Below are positions 1-12,290 of a stretch of 64,000 nucleotides of DNA, in pieces; position 1 is the first letter of the stretch; every line of letters starts with the position of its first letter. The stretch is from Solanum dulcamara (Eukaryota; Streptophyta; Magnoliopsida; Solanales; Solanaceae), in contig NC_077243.1 of assembly GCF_947179165.1 (NCBI RefSeq), forward strand, positions 34,286,001 through 34,350,000. The letters run 5' to 3'. The notes below the pieces were generated by a model, which saw nothing but the letters and a program-made list of their open reading frames with translations, was not told the DNA's origin and made no database searches. The translations under genes and the position numbers were made by a program.

Positions 1-2058
1 AATATTTAGTATGAATTACATGTGACTTAGGTTGGTATTTGTTGAGCATTAGAATTTCTCCCTTCCATTAGAAGCGTTGGGCTTATTGTGGGTGACGGGA
101 TCCTTAGTTTAGGCTTATGGTCTTGCTTGTGGTATGATTTAGTGTGACTATCCTTATTACGATTGATACTTTATGGCCTTAGGCTAGGTTTGAGTCTTAG
201 ATATCTTACAATATGTTTTAGTGCCCTCATAGCTAGGTGTAGCTTTCATAAGGGCTTGTTTCGGATGGTGTACCTTGTGTTTGTGTATGAGATCTTAGTG
301 GATCATTGTAGCCGTAGGTTTGGCTTAGATATGCTTGATTGTGATCTAAAATGTCCTTCTTGGGGTAAGGCGCCGTTCTTTGAGTTTTATCCTCTTATTT
401 TGATTTAGAACCACTTTATTGTTGGTGGTAGGCTTGTGAAACTTTATTGAGCTGTTGTTATACTTTTGGGCCCAAGGCCATGTTCGAGAAGAAGTTGGAT
501 TATCGGTTAGTTCTCTCCGTCTTTGTAGTGTGGTAGGATTGATATTGTATTCCTAGTTGTGTGTGCCTTGTTTGGATATTGGTGATGGTATGCACTACAT
601 TGGTTTTTCATTCTTATGTGTTTTGTTGTACGTTCTTGGTGCATGCATTGGATTTTCACCATGGTTTTCGAGAAAGACTATTTTCACACTTTTAACTATT
701 TTAAACTTGTTTTAACAGGAGTTGTACCACATGACTCACTTTGTTAAGCGGTTTTTTGAGACTTATGAGGCATCAAGGACGCACTCCTTTTCTACTGGAA
801 ACACTAGTGACATCGGGGATCTCAACTTTTACTTGACTAGCCGACGCGTCGTCGACCTTTCTTGCATAGGGATGGTCATGTTGATGCCCCCGACTTTACT
901 TTTACTAGCTGGGTGGGCGCCCTTGGGAGTTTACTGTCTGGCTGGGCGGCCTTTAGGTTTTACTCTTACTAGCTGGGTAGGCGCCCCTCGGAGTTCCTTG
1001 GCTGGCTCGGTGTCCACCTTTTTAGGATGCTTATGATTAGATGTTTCGGGTGGTGATTGATGGTAACAAATGATACCACAACTTTACTAAAAACAGACAT
1101 TGATATTCATCACCTATCACCAGCATAATTATTTGTTGTTTGGCACCCCCAGTTTATGGTAGCCGGGGATTATGTTTATTGTTTGTACCTTTCGGGGGTA
1201 TGGGAGTCTAGTTGGTTATATATTTTTTTTATTATAATTGTGTTTATTTTATGTTGAATTGGTAGTTCATTAATCTTGTGGCTTAGTCTGGACTTTTCGT
1301 TGGTACTCCCTGTTAGGTCGAGGGATTAGACTTTAGGTTGTTATATAATTAGCGGTGATCCTTGGCAATCTGTGTTTGTTTAGTTGTCTCCTGGAGTAAT
1401 TTTTACAGCGAATAGGTTGTTAGACTTGTGCTTTCGGTTAAGTTCTTTGCCTCGGTTCCTTTACTCTATGTATTATATTCTTTCATTCTCATTTTTTGTT
1501 CTATCATGTTATATCTCCTGTGTAGTAATTTGCAGTGAACTTACCTTGTGTACATGTTGTTTATACTTTCTTTATCTATGGAGCTCAGTTTGTCTATGCC
1601 TACTAAGTACCATTCATTTGGTACTTATACTACACTTCTGCATCCTGCAGATCATAGTACGAGTTGTCGCTAATTATTTGAATTTCGTGCGGAGCAGCTT
1701 CAGTTCGGAGATTTGGTGAGCTCCCAACATTCAAAATTACCGGTTTCCATTTATTTTTGTCTAGGAATAGTCTTTATGTTGCTTTTCAAGACTGTCTATA
1801 TCTATATTTGTGTTCGTAGAAGCCTTTTACTCTTAGTTTGATTAGATGCTCGAATACCGAGTGATGTTAGATCTTGGGGATGTTTTCTTGTATATATTTT
1901 TGGTTGTTTTCTCTTTATTCTTATTACTATTGGTCTCTTGCTTTTTTTTTAATTATATTTTGATTGATAGCCCATTGTCTCTGATTTCGGGTTATGGGTT
2001 AGGCTTACCTACTGGTGAGTTGTAATAGGTCATTATAACCTGAGAAGTCAGATCGTGA
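1..2058 (+). mobile_element. Element A, 5' LTR (partial, Ty3/gypsy)
   Basis: This is the 3' part of a long LTR. Position 1 onward matches 9071 onward (both begin AATATTTAGTATGAATTACA), so about 1.34 kb of the LTR lies before the window, and a full LTR would be about 3.4 kb. It ends near 2058 (GATCGTGA), followed by a short spacer and a primer-binding site, which makes it the 5' copy. The short reading frames in it (for example 163-408 and 1384-1719) differ from the matching 3' LTR and are chance ORFs. Confidence 0.8.
890..1022 (+). repeat. Two-unit ~66-bp tandem repeat in element A LTR
   Basis: Two degenerate copies of a unit containing ACTAGCTGGGTGGGCGCCC followed by GGAGTT and a GCTGG-rich stretch. 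The same cassette recurs in the 3' LTR at about 9990-10120. Related LTRs (elements B and H) carry unrelated repeat units in what appears to be the same part of the LTR. Confidence 0.55.
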
Positions 2059-2063
2059 AAAGT

Positions 2064-2075
2064 TCATATCAGAGC
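2064..2075 (+). other. Primer-binding site of element A (decayed)
   Basis: TCATATCAGAGC matches the initiator-Met-type PBS TGGTATCAGAGC at 10 of 12 positions and lies 5 nt after the presumed LTR end. Its orientation confirms that element A runs on the + strand. Confidence 0.65.
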
Positions 2076-3330
2076 TCTAGGTTGACTAGTATTGTAGGTA
2101 TGAGAGAAATGCTTAGTAGAGTCCTGTGGATTTGTGCAGAGATGTCTGTATCCTATCATCGGGAGGCTATAGGGAATTCTTAGGAAATTTGGCTCTTGGC
2201 TCCTTAACGTGTGTTTTCTCTTCGATTAACCATTAAAATTGATCTTTTAGAATATACTCTCTCTTATATGATAGCACGAGGTTCCCAATGGACACGATCG
2301 GTGCAGAAACACATTCTATCGGAGTTTTGACAGCTAGTTTGTAGGCTAGAGATGAATTGGTTGTTCCCTACCAGCGTTCTTCGCTCGTTTTTGAGTATGT
2401 CTTGGAGTGTCTTGAGTGGAATGGAAATAACCCCACCTTTATCAAGGGGTTGTCTTTGCCGCTCCATTTGATATCATTGAATAGTAGTTGGGTCCACTTT
2501 TATCCGGGTTGTTAACTATGTGAGAGCCATGTAGCATGCATGCCTTAAGGCTTACAGAAGTAGTAGTAAGAGGACTCACCACCACTACAATAGTGACAAC
2601 ATCCTGTTTTAAGGTGAGTATCAGTTCAGTGAGGGTCATCATCCTTATTGACCCATCAGGACCATGGCAGTAGCACCCCAGGTTCCAAGAAGTCCTGAGG
2701 TAGGTCACAATGCCCGTAGTGGACAGAGTTTAGGGTTGGGAACTCAGGGATTGAATTCTTGACATTCAGTTCATGGGGTCCTTTCTATTGTAGTTGGATC
2801 TTCTCAACAGGCGGCACTTGGTAAGGTATGTTATGAGTGTGGAAATATGGGCCACTTTGTTAAAGAGTGTCGCAAGGTCCCGGTACAGTCAGCTAGGATT
2901 TGTCCCAAGGGTGTTAGAGATGGTCTAAGGTTGTTAGAAGGATCTAGGAAAGTTCATCGTATTTTTTATGCCGGGCTTCAGACTAGAGAGGTTGTTATGA
3001 TTTGGAGAGGTTGGTTACTGCTCCAGGGAGTGCCCTAGGTGGGAGCTATTCACTCATATCTTACTGACTATTAATTCTTAGGATAGGTTGGTCAGAACTT
3101 ATTGTATCTATGAAGAGCTTGGTCATCGGTTTAGAGATTGTCCCAAATACGAGAATAGTGTACAATTTATTTAGACATGTGAGTTTTAGGGGCTTACATT
3201 GCCTCTAGTCAGAGATAGTGCTTAGAGTAATGCTGGTGGTGCTTCAAGTGTCCTGGTCAAGGTCGGACATGATCCCCAATGCTTCTACAGGCCATCCAGA
3301 GGCCGAGGATTTAGGTATCATTGTATTTGT
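2076..3330 (+). pseudogene. gag: gag remnant of element A with intact CCHC zinc knuckle
   Basis: This is the position expected for gag, directly after the PBS. No long reading frame survives. The recognisable part is a retroviral-type zinc knuckle, CYECGNMGHFVKEC (C-X2-C-X4-H-X4-C, codons at 2829-2870), which binds element RNA in nucleocapsid domains. It lies in a 63-codon open stretch (2847-3038) extended upstream. The sequence before it has stops in all frames, so the capsid part is not readable. Classification as gypsy gag rests on the knuckle plus the flanking LTR and PBS. The protein is certainly non-functional. Confidence 0.65.
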
Positions 3331-4152
3331 GTGAATTCCTTATTTTGTCCTTTATTGCTTACTTTATGTTGTTTTGGGGTTTTCATACCCATCCATGTGT
3401 ATTTGACTTGATATTCATCTTAGTAGTGGATTGACTAGGTCGAGTTTCTATATTGAGAAGTGGTGGTTGAGAAACTCCCCATGCCTTTGCCTTGGTAGTT
3501 TATTATGAGTTTTCGGTTGGGATGGATAGCTTCCCTTTTTTTTATCCCTTGCCATGTGTTTTTGCTTTGAAGCCAATCCATGTTAGATAGGTGGCTAGAC
3601 CAGATTTATCAGTTCTGGAAATTGTTGTATTGATGGACCTAGTCGTCTTAGAAGTTTGTCTTAGTTGCACGTTGTCCCTTTGGATTTTTAATTTGAATTG
3701 GTGGTTTTTCAAGTATGTGAAGTGTAATATAGCCTTCCTTTGTATTATGGTCATTGAGGTTGTTGTTTCCCTCCCTTGCCTTAGTTCTATTCTCCGCTCC
3801 TGAGGTGGTGTAGGGGTAGTTTTCCTGTCCAGTATATTTTCTTCATCTCTTCATGGTGGACTTGGTGTTTGTTGTGACTCGCTCTTTTGGTCTTTTTTTA
3901 TCATCTCTTATGATGGTTTTGGTTCTTGCCTCTGGCTAGTTAGAATTTCAGAAGTGTGATTCCTCGGTGTACTTATTATGGTGGTGGTAGGTTCTCTGTG
4001 GTTATAATGGTAGCTTTTGAGGTTTTATTTTTCATTTGGAGTCATAGCGTTGTGTTCATTAGTGAATTAATATGTAGCCTTAGCTGGGGGATGGAAAGTT
4101 GCTTAGAAGGATCATCTACAAGATAGGATCAAAGTAATTCATGGAGTCTATA
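3331..4152 (+). other. Element A internal region, unrecognised
   Basis: This lies between the gag zinc knuckle and a nested solo LTR. By position it should hold protease or RT sequence, but I could not recognise any catalytic motif in either strand. ORFs of about 70 codons here (3542-3754 on -, 3591-3803 on +) overlap on opposite strands and look random. Confidence 0.4.
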
Positions 4153-6819
4153 TATAAGACCCCGAAAACTTGGAAAGTCCTAAACCAAGGATCAAAGGTG
4201 GAAATCTCAGAAAGTTGTAGAAATCGGCACCAAGGGTTGGCCAGAAAGCCATCACGGGCCATGGTGAGCAACCGTGGTAGAGATTCAGAGGTTTAAAATT
4301 TAAGGGAGAAGACCATGACAAAGGACCACGGACCATGGTGGGTACCACGCACCGTGAAGACCTCCGTGGTGACCCCTCCCCAAAACCCTCGAGAAACATC
4401 CCAAGGCAAGGGCCACAGACGACCACCACGGATCATCGAGCTTTTCACGAACTATGAAGATAGTCCATCCAGGGGTCCATTCATTCTTTCTTATGGGCTT
4501 TAAGGTTAATTCTTTAGTGTGGGAATAGATTTGGAGAGGTTTTAAGGTCACAAGAATCCTTAAGCACAAAGTTAAGTTGAGAGCTTCCTTACCGATTGAG
4601 TTTCGATGTAAGATTCTATATAAGTCAACTTTAAGTGATCATATATCCTTGAATATATAGACTTAGGTGTCCCATGACATACCAAATCAAAGGTCTCTGA
4701 ATCCTCTTTCCAATGCCCCTTTGCCTCATTTGGAGTTCGAAGTAAAAAGTTATAGTCATTTTAATGAAGCTGATCAGACAGGTAAGGACTACGAACCGTG
4801 GTGGGCTTCCGTGAAATGCAATATGCTCCGTAGTGGCTTTCCATGAAAGCCACTTTTTCAACCAGCTTAAGCCCTGGGATCACAAATGAGCACCACGACC
4901 TGTGGTGGCCTTCTGTGAAACTCAATACGATCTATAATGGCCGTTCGTGAAGAAGGTTCAAAGACTTCTCTACAACACTTTCCAAAATATTTTTTGAGTC
5001 TTTTATCACGGGACCCCACCACGGTCCGTGGTGGGCATGAAGGACCGTGAAGGTCCCCCATGAAGCCAGTTTTGGCCAAATTTTTAAAGGGGTATTTTAG
5101 TTTTGTCCTGCGTTTTAACTCAAAGTGAGGTCATATTTGAAGGAAAAATACACCCATCTAAAAGACTCTAAGTCTTCCTACACTCATTCACTCTCACCCT
5201 CATCCTACGAGCTCAAACTCTAACCTCTCAAGTTCCTCTCAAGCTTTCTTCCTTCATCTCCAAGAAAGGTCTAGGGTTACACTCCTAGAAGATCAAGCCT
5301 CCATTTCTTTCAAAGTTTTGCATTAAAGAGTTGACTCCTCAAGGTATGTGGATTTTCATCCATGGGTCTTTCCACCCATGGAGCCCAAATATCTTCTCAA
5401 ACTAGCTTTTCAATTTTTAAATGATGAAATCTTATGAGCTTTTACATTATGACTTTAAATGTATAGATTATGATATATTTGAAGTTTCCTTAAATGTATT
5501 GATTTATCTTGCATCTTGATTTTATAAACTTAGGATGTTATTAAAGTGCCTATATGAAGGCTTGAAAAGAGTTTTAAGATATATATGGTGGGTTGCTTTA
5601 AGAATGTGTATTTTATGCATTTCCATTACTCTCATTCATGCAAGAATTCTTTAAAGGCATTGGAAGGTTTTTTCGAAATGAACACACCTAGTTCTTATGA
5701 TAAAGCAAAGTTGAAATAAAGTTTGACTCCAAATGAATATTATGAAGTAAATGCTTATACAAGGGAGTCTTTATGAAATGATTGATTAATGAAGGATTAC
5801 TTAGACAAATTAAGGTTTCAATGGGAAAGGATAATTCTCGCATTGAATCAAATAAAAGGTTTTAATGATCTAATCCATCGATTGATGCTTTAATGTTAAA
5901 AGTTATATAATGCTTATATTATATTAATGTTTAAATATTATTCTATGGGATTTGACCTAGTACCGAATATAGCATATAGATGGGGGCTCGACCGAAGGAG
6001 TCCTTAAGTAAAATTCTCATATTGCATTAACTATGTGCCACCATAGAGGCTCTTGTCAGCTATTTTAGGCTAGTGGATCCATGATTAGCCATTAAAGTTA
6101 AAGTTAAAGAATGTTTAAAGTTGATCAGAGTTCTACTTGATAAGTAGTCTCCCCGTGCCAACGTAGGGGGATATGTTGTATTCCATGTAATAGCTCGCAT
6201 GGTCTTAAATATCGGTTATGACCGCTTCCCCACAAAATGAAGGTTTTAAGAATTCACATGATGATTTCTCATGCATGTATTTACTTATGTATATTGCCTA
6301 TACATGTCTCTCTCTTATGTTCTTCATTGCATAGCATACTCATATACTTAGTAAATTCAAAATAATAGCGTATACTTTTGCCTACATGATATCACCATGT
6401 AGGGATCGGTGTTTCTCCACACTCTCCTCCCCATAGATAAGTTGAGTGTTGAAGGATACCACTTTGGTGAATTCCCATATTTCAGGAATGACACTCCTAT
6501 CTTATATAGCTTATGTTATGTTTAGACATTTAAATTAAGTTTGGTATTTTTGACTTAATCTTGATGGTGAGCTAGGGACATGTCTTAGCTCCCGCCGAGT
6601 CTTAATGTAGAAGGTATTATTGGACATAGTAAAGAATGTTATATTGTCTTTGACTCTTATTAATGTAAAGCTCCTTAGTCCCTATATCCCTTATGTTTCT
6701 GCTTGATTTGTTTATCATTACCAATGACATGCGTAAGGAATGCTAAGAGGCTTGGGTAAGGTACCTCCAGGTGTCTCACTCGCCGTGTCACGTCTAGGCC
6801 CTAGGCTTAGGTCGTGACA
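4153..6819 (+). mobile_element. Solo LTR (gypsy family 2) with target-site duplication
   Basis: A 2,667-bp LTR without internal domain. It starts TATAAGACCCCGAAAA (canonical TGTAAGACCCC with one change) and ends GGTCGTGACA. It is flanked by CTATA (4148-4152) and CTATG (6820-6824), a 5-bp target duplication with one mismatch. A related LTR is at 30308-32447. It is nested in element A and most simply arose by LTR-LTR recombination that removed the internal domain. Confidence 0.75.
4240..5070 (+). repeat. Array of CCACGG/CCGTGG palindromes in solo LTR
   Basis: Many degenerate units of CCACGGACCATGG and CCACGGTCCGTGG type are spread over about 800 bp. The best, at 5015-5035, is a perfect 10-bp inverted repeat (CCCACCACGG and its complement) around a central T. 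Similar arrays occur at about 30380-30740 and 49380-49830. Confidence 0.65.
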
Positions 6820-7732
6820 CTATGATTTGGTTCTGTTCAGGATGCGATGTTTCCCTTTATTGCATCTGGTAGCTTGTGGCATTCGTCGGTGGGAATTAGT
6901 TCCCTTAAACTATTACTGATCGATTGACTATGTGTATATAATACTTACCATCTTGGTATTCCTTGGATTCGGGGTGGTTAGCCCTGATTGATAGTAGTGT
7001 ATAGTTTATGGGCTCATGGTCTCAATGTTTCAACAATTATCCTTGGTGAGAAGAGGCCTCTAGAGTTGGGCTTAGTGCAGTCTTGTAGTTCGCGGGATAA
7101 TCGTCCTTCAAAGTAGAGTGCTTAGTATCAGAAGATTATGTTTTGGCTTAGATTGATGGTTCTAGGGGTTGGAGTTGAATGTTTTGGATTTACCCTATGT
7201 TAAGTTCCTTGTTTTGGCAGTTTTCGTTCCTAGATGTTCAGGTGAAGTATATCATTCCTTCAAAGTTCGTAATGTTTGGTCTTGTAGACAGAATTTGGAT
7301 GGTGCTGGAGATGTTCAGTATGGCTAAGGATCTGCAAAATGCTTTTGGTGAGTAAAAGAAGTTGGATTTGGAGCATAAGGCGAGTATTTGGATTTGGGGG
7401 TTGATTTGCATCTATCGATGTGGTGTGGTTGTTATGTTTGATGGTTTCGGTATGGTATTGGTTTTACTAGATGAATATGGTGATTTTGGTCAAGTTGGGG
7501 TTTGTTGGGCGAAAGTTGGAGCCCAAAAAAGATTTAGAAGAGTATTTAGAGCTTTAAAGTGAACTTGAGGATTTTCCTCTCACCCTGAGTTCTGTGATGA
7601 TGTTTTTCGATATGAGAGGATGTCTGAGGGTCTAGCAGAGCGTGCGGGCCTAATACCCTCATCTTTTCATGCGTTCATGCTATAACTGTTCTTCTACTTT
7701 TGTGGATGAAAGTATTTTTTAGTAGTGGATGT
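6820..7732 (+). other. Element A internal region downstream of solo LTR, with polypurine tract
   Basis: Continuation of element A to its 3' LTR. The end (AGTAGTGGATGT just before TGTAATGACCC) matches the PPT-like stretch next to the LTRs of elements B (about 16658-16675) and H (about 56200-56215). I see no recognisable pol motif. A 66-codon ORF at 7362-7562 has no identifiable domain. Element A's internal region without the solo LTR is only about 3 kb, so it was probably non-autonomous or deleted. Confidence 0.5.
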
Positions 7733-10705
7733 TGTAATGACCCTCTAGGCCATTTTCTCCATTTCCCAATCTTCTCAGCATTTAGAGCTTTCCACTAGCA
7801 ACCCCTGGAACTGACAGTTCAGTTGCTTAGTCATTCATTTGAGTTTTATGCTTGTTTGTTTATTTTGGAGCTCTTGGAGTTTAATGGTTTACTTCAGTCA
7901 AAACTCTAGGAAAAGAGCCTCAAAATGGTATTTTGATGGTTTCATTACCTTTGAAAAGGTCATTTTGGTCTAGTGGCATAGTCGGCTTGGACAACGAGGC
8001 TTTCGATGCAAATTTGTGCCATTAGGCGTTTTAGCTTTTAAACTTTGACCTAAAGTTGACTTTGGTCAACATTTTATGTAAAGGTGCTCAGATGAGAATT
8101 CTGATAGAGCGCTTAGATCTGGAGTGGCGATCTTAGCCTAGAGCAATCTTTCGTTTAATTCTCGAGGCTTTTGGTCTCATTTTGAACCTTGTGGAATTTG
8201 GATTAAAATGGCTCTTGAGAGTAGAACCAACTTTTTATCGAGACGAGCTCAATTTGAAATTTCAACATTGTCGTTGAGTTTGGAACGTCGAATATAGTTG
8301 GGTAGCATAATTTGTTTGCATGCATGGGGTTCTGAACGTATCCCAAGGTCTGTCGGGATTTTTTCTCAACTTGAAAGTGTACTGGTGCACTACTGCTGGT
8401 GCAGAAGAGATTTTTTCTCTGTGTTCACAAGAGATGCTCTGCGTTTGCAGAGGGTTTCTGGGTCTGGTCTCCGCGTTCATGGGCATGTGGAGGGTTAATT
8501 GCCTGGTTACTTAAAGTCTTAATGGACCTGTTTTCAACTTTATTTTGCAAACATTAAAATTGAAATATCTTGAGATAGGAAGCTCCATTTTGAGTGATTC
8601 AAAGTCCAACATGTTCGGAAAATTTGTGACTAAGCATTGAAGTGTTTGGGGTCATCGGGAACTACTCATTTGAGGTATTTTCCATCCTGATGGGGCTACC
8701 CAAACTACATTAATGGTGAATTTTTGTGAATTATATTGCATGAGCTTATTTCTTCCTTTCTAAGCATTGAATTGTGTCCCATTTTGGACACAAGCTTAGT
8801 AAGGTAAAATGAACCTTTTCATGGATTGGATTTTAGATTTTTGATGCGAGTCCTATAATTCTGTTTTAGACCCAATTTTTGATCCGTCTTTGGTTATTGT
8901 AAATTTTGTTTTGAAACATCCGTAATGACGAGGTTATCAATATTTGTTTAGTGTTGCAGCAATTGGAGATTTTTTTGGAAGCAGATAGCTCTTGTATGGT
9001 GAATTCAGAGCGCGCATGATTGATTTCAAGGTAGGCTACGGTTTCCCATTTTGACCTAGGTTTATTAGATAATATTTAGTATGAATTACATGTGTCTTAA
9101 GCTGGTATTTTTCAAGTGTTAGAATTGCTCCCTTCTATTCTATATTTTCTTGATACCCGTAGAAGCTATGAGCTTATTGTAGGTTTTGGAATCCTTAGTT
9201 TAGATGTGTGGTATAGTTTAGTGTGATTATGCTTATTAGGATTGCTAGTTGGTAGCCTTAGGATAGGTTTGATCTTAGATGTCTTAAAATCTATTTTAGT
9301 GCCTTCATAGCTAGGCGTAACTTTTGGTAGGGCTTGTTTTAGATGGTGTACCTTATGCTAGTGCGTGAGATCCTAATGGATCATCGTAGCCATAGGTTTG
9401 GCTTAAATGTGCTCAGTTATGAGTTGAAGGGGCATTCTTGGGGGTAAGGCACCTTTCTTTAAGTTCTCTCCCCCTATTTGGTTCGAAGTCACATCCTGTT
9501 TCATGCACTTTATGGTTAGCGATAGGCTTGTGTTCTGTTATTGAGTTTTTGGTATACTATTGGCCTAAAGCCGAATTCGAAGAGTAGTTGAATTCCAGGT
9601 TAGTTCCCTCTGCCTTGGTAGAGTGGTAGGATTGATAATGTATTCCTTGTTGTGTGCGCCTTGTTTGGATACTGGTGATGATATGCATTGCATTGGTTTT
9701 TCATTCTTATCTTTTTTATGGTACGGTCCCAGTACATGCATTGGATTTTTGCAATGGTTTTTGAGAAAGACTATTTTCACACTTTTAGCTATTTTAAACT
9801 AGTTTTAATGGGAGTCGTACCACCTAGATCACTTTGTTAATTTATTTTTGATACTTATGAGGTGTCGAGTATGTACTCCTTTTCCACTGGAAACTCTAGA
9901 GGCATCTGGGATGCACTCATCTTTTACTTGACTAGCTGGCGCGTTGACACCCTTTTTTGAATATGGATGGTCTTGCTGATGCCATCGATTTACTTTTGGT
10001 AGCTGGACAGGTGCCCTTGAGAGTTTATTTTCTGGTTGGGAGGCGCCTAGGTTTACTCTTGCTAGCTAGGTGGGTGCCCCTAGGAGTTAACTTGTTGGTT
10101 GGGCAACCCCTTTTTAAGGTGCTTGTCGTTAGAGGTTTCGGATGGTGACTGATGGTTACCGAAGATACTATAACTTCACTATAAAAAGACGCTCATATGC
10201 ATTATGTATCACCATTATAATTGTTTGAAATTTGGCACCTACAATTTATGAGGGCCGGGGGTTATGTTTGTTGTTTGTACATTCCGGGGGTAAGGGATCC
10301 CGATTGGTTATTGTTTGATAATAATTGTGTTTATCTTGTGTTGTATTGGAAGTTTGTTAATCGTGTGGCTTATTATGGACTTTCCATTGGAATTCCCTAT
10401 TTGGTTATGTCTGATTAGTCTTTAGGTTATTTGGTTAGCGGTAATTGTCGGCATTCAGTCCTTGTTTAGTTTAATCATGTAATACTTCTTGTTGATAGTA
10501 GGTTTTTGTACTTGAGCTTTCGGGTAAGTTCTTTGACTCAGTTCCTTTACTTTGTGTATTCTATTCTTTCATTCTTATTTCTGGTTCTGTCATAGTATAT
10601 CTCTTGTGTAGTGACTTGTGTTGGACTTACCTTGTTTACATATTTTTATACTTGCTTTATCTGTAGATCTCCGTTGGCCTATGCCTACTGAGTACCATTC
10701 ATTTG
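7733..10705 (+). mobile_element. Element A, 3' LTR (truncated)
   Basis: It starts TGTAATGACCCTC after the PPT and matches the 5' LTR from 9071 on. It stops at 10705, where another LTR begins, so the last ~400 bp (matching 1640-2058) are missing. Positions 8380-8490 hold a GGTGCA...TGGTGCAG hairpin followed by CTCTGC..GCAGAG-type inverted repeats, the same LTR site where B and H carry other palindromes. Confidence 0.8.
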
Positions 10706-11405
10706 TGTAACACCCCAAATTTTTGCCAAGATCCAAATCATTCTTCATATGCGTATTGGCTTGAAGTCGATGAATTCTAATTATATATATGAGTTTGGAT
10801 CAATTACTAAGTATTTAAAGTGTATAAGATGTGATTTAGGGTCATAAGGGATCTCTAACACCAAGCCAGGTACAAAGCATTTTGATCGGCTAACTTTTCG
10901 TATGAGTCTGTATTAGGGCCTGCTTCAACTCACCATATCTCCTAGCATATAACCAATTAGGTAGCCCATGACCTATCAAATTAAAGATATTTGAATTTTC
11001 TTTCCAATACCACTAAGATTGCAAATTTTGGAGTTCGGCGTAAAATGTTATGTCCATTTAACCAGAAGGGTGCTCGACCAGTCCGCATCGCGGACTTGGC
11101 CAATCTTGGTTCAACTTAAAATTTTGGAAAAATAATGAACTATGGGGGAACAACTCTGTGACGCGGACCTGTTCCATCCTAGTTTAAATTTCTGTCTATT
11201 TTCAATTTTTGTGAGGGACTTTTTGGTCTTTTTTTGACTTTTCCAACCTAAACCACTATGTTTTAGGGCTAAAATCCGCCCCTTATCAGTATCCTGGGGG
11301 TGTTTTCTTCTCATTCATCTCAAGAGCTTTTGAGAGAAGAGATGTGAGGAGAGAAGAAGAGCTAGGATCCAAGCTCTTAAAGCTATGTCTTTATTGCAGG
11401 TATGT
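10706..11405 (+). mobile_element. 5' fragment of a gypsy LTR
   Basis: It begins with the typical LTR start TGTAACACCCCAAATTT, inserted after ATTTG within the 3' LTR of element A, and breaks off after about 700 bp in AT-rich sequence. It contains GTCCGC-ATC-GCGGAC (about 11080-11096), another LTR-borne palindrome. No 3' partner or matching target duplication is visible. Confidence 0.6.
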
Positions 11406-11409
11406 AAGG

Positions 11410-11679
11410 CTACTCAATCTTGAGAAATTTACTAGCATATTTATTAAAAGTTGTTATATAAACTTTATAAATATTGCAAGTCCTTAAAAAATCACAGGTA
11501 GAATTATATCTTATCTCTATTCCTTCAGGCATTAATCTTGGTCTAAGATTCATTTTCTTCACATGTTCTTTTAAATTCTTTAAGCCTAGTATTTCTATTA
11601 TCTCTTCTAATAAAATCAATTGCATGCTTAATTTTTTCATTATGAGCTCAAAAAAATAAGGACCATCTTTTACATTCAA
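11410..11679 (-). pseudogene. Possible hAT-superfamily transposase fragment
   Basis: An 89-codon - strand frame contains RPRLMPEGIEIRYNST followed by CDFLRTCNIYKVYITTF. The RYNST..FL.....K..IT pattern resembles the RWNSTY.ML......K..I block of plant hAT transposases, which cut and paste DNA through an RNase-H-like fold. Only this short block is visible. No terminal inverted repeats or 8-bp target duplication were found, and the flanks are other repeats. It could be a chance resemblance. A protein-profile search would decide. Confidence 0.4.
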
Positions 11680-12290
11680 ATTATATATATAGCAAACACA
11701 CCTAATATGAAAAGTATCTTCTAAAAGGATAGAAACTCTCTTTGTAAATTGTCAATAAAAATAATGTTGTTAGATGCGTTATTAAAAAATATTTTCACTT
11801 TTTAAATTAAAAAAATGGGGGATGAAAGACCCTTTAATTAAACAAAACCAAGCAAAATTGTACAAACAAACAGGCTGGTCAAAAGACCTAGCCTAATCAA
11901 AACAGACAAACAAAACAAATCAAAGAAGAAGCATCCGATAGAAATGAGGAACGAACCCATTTGAACCACCGTTCCCTGAGCTTCAATACTCTTCAACATT
12001 GATCTAAACTTCACCATTTGGGGTCTTCTTCACCAGCTAGGAAATGATGTTCAGTAGGATTCAACACAATCCCCTTCTTAGTGTGAATTACCCTCTATCC
12101 AACAAGCTCCGGTTTGAATCAGGTTGGTAGGTTAGTAGATTAGTACTGATGTTTTTTTCTATCAAGAACAAGCAAATTAGATCCCCCCTTCCCCGCTTTA
12201 ATATGAACTCTTATCTCTTAGAAGTTCTAGATGCAAAGGACACAATAGCCCTTTCTTGTCCACTAGCTAAGTGTTTTATTCCTGTAGGTG
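11680..12290. other. Unassigned AT-rich sequence
   Basis: No gene recognised. Read on the - strand it passes a CCCCCAT plus T-run at about 11800-11822 that could be the 3' tail of a LINE, but no LINE coding motif is adjacent. The 77-codon ORF at 12149-12382 runs into the copia LTR and is not supported. Confidence 0.3.
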
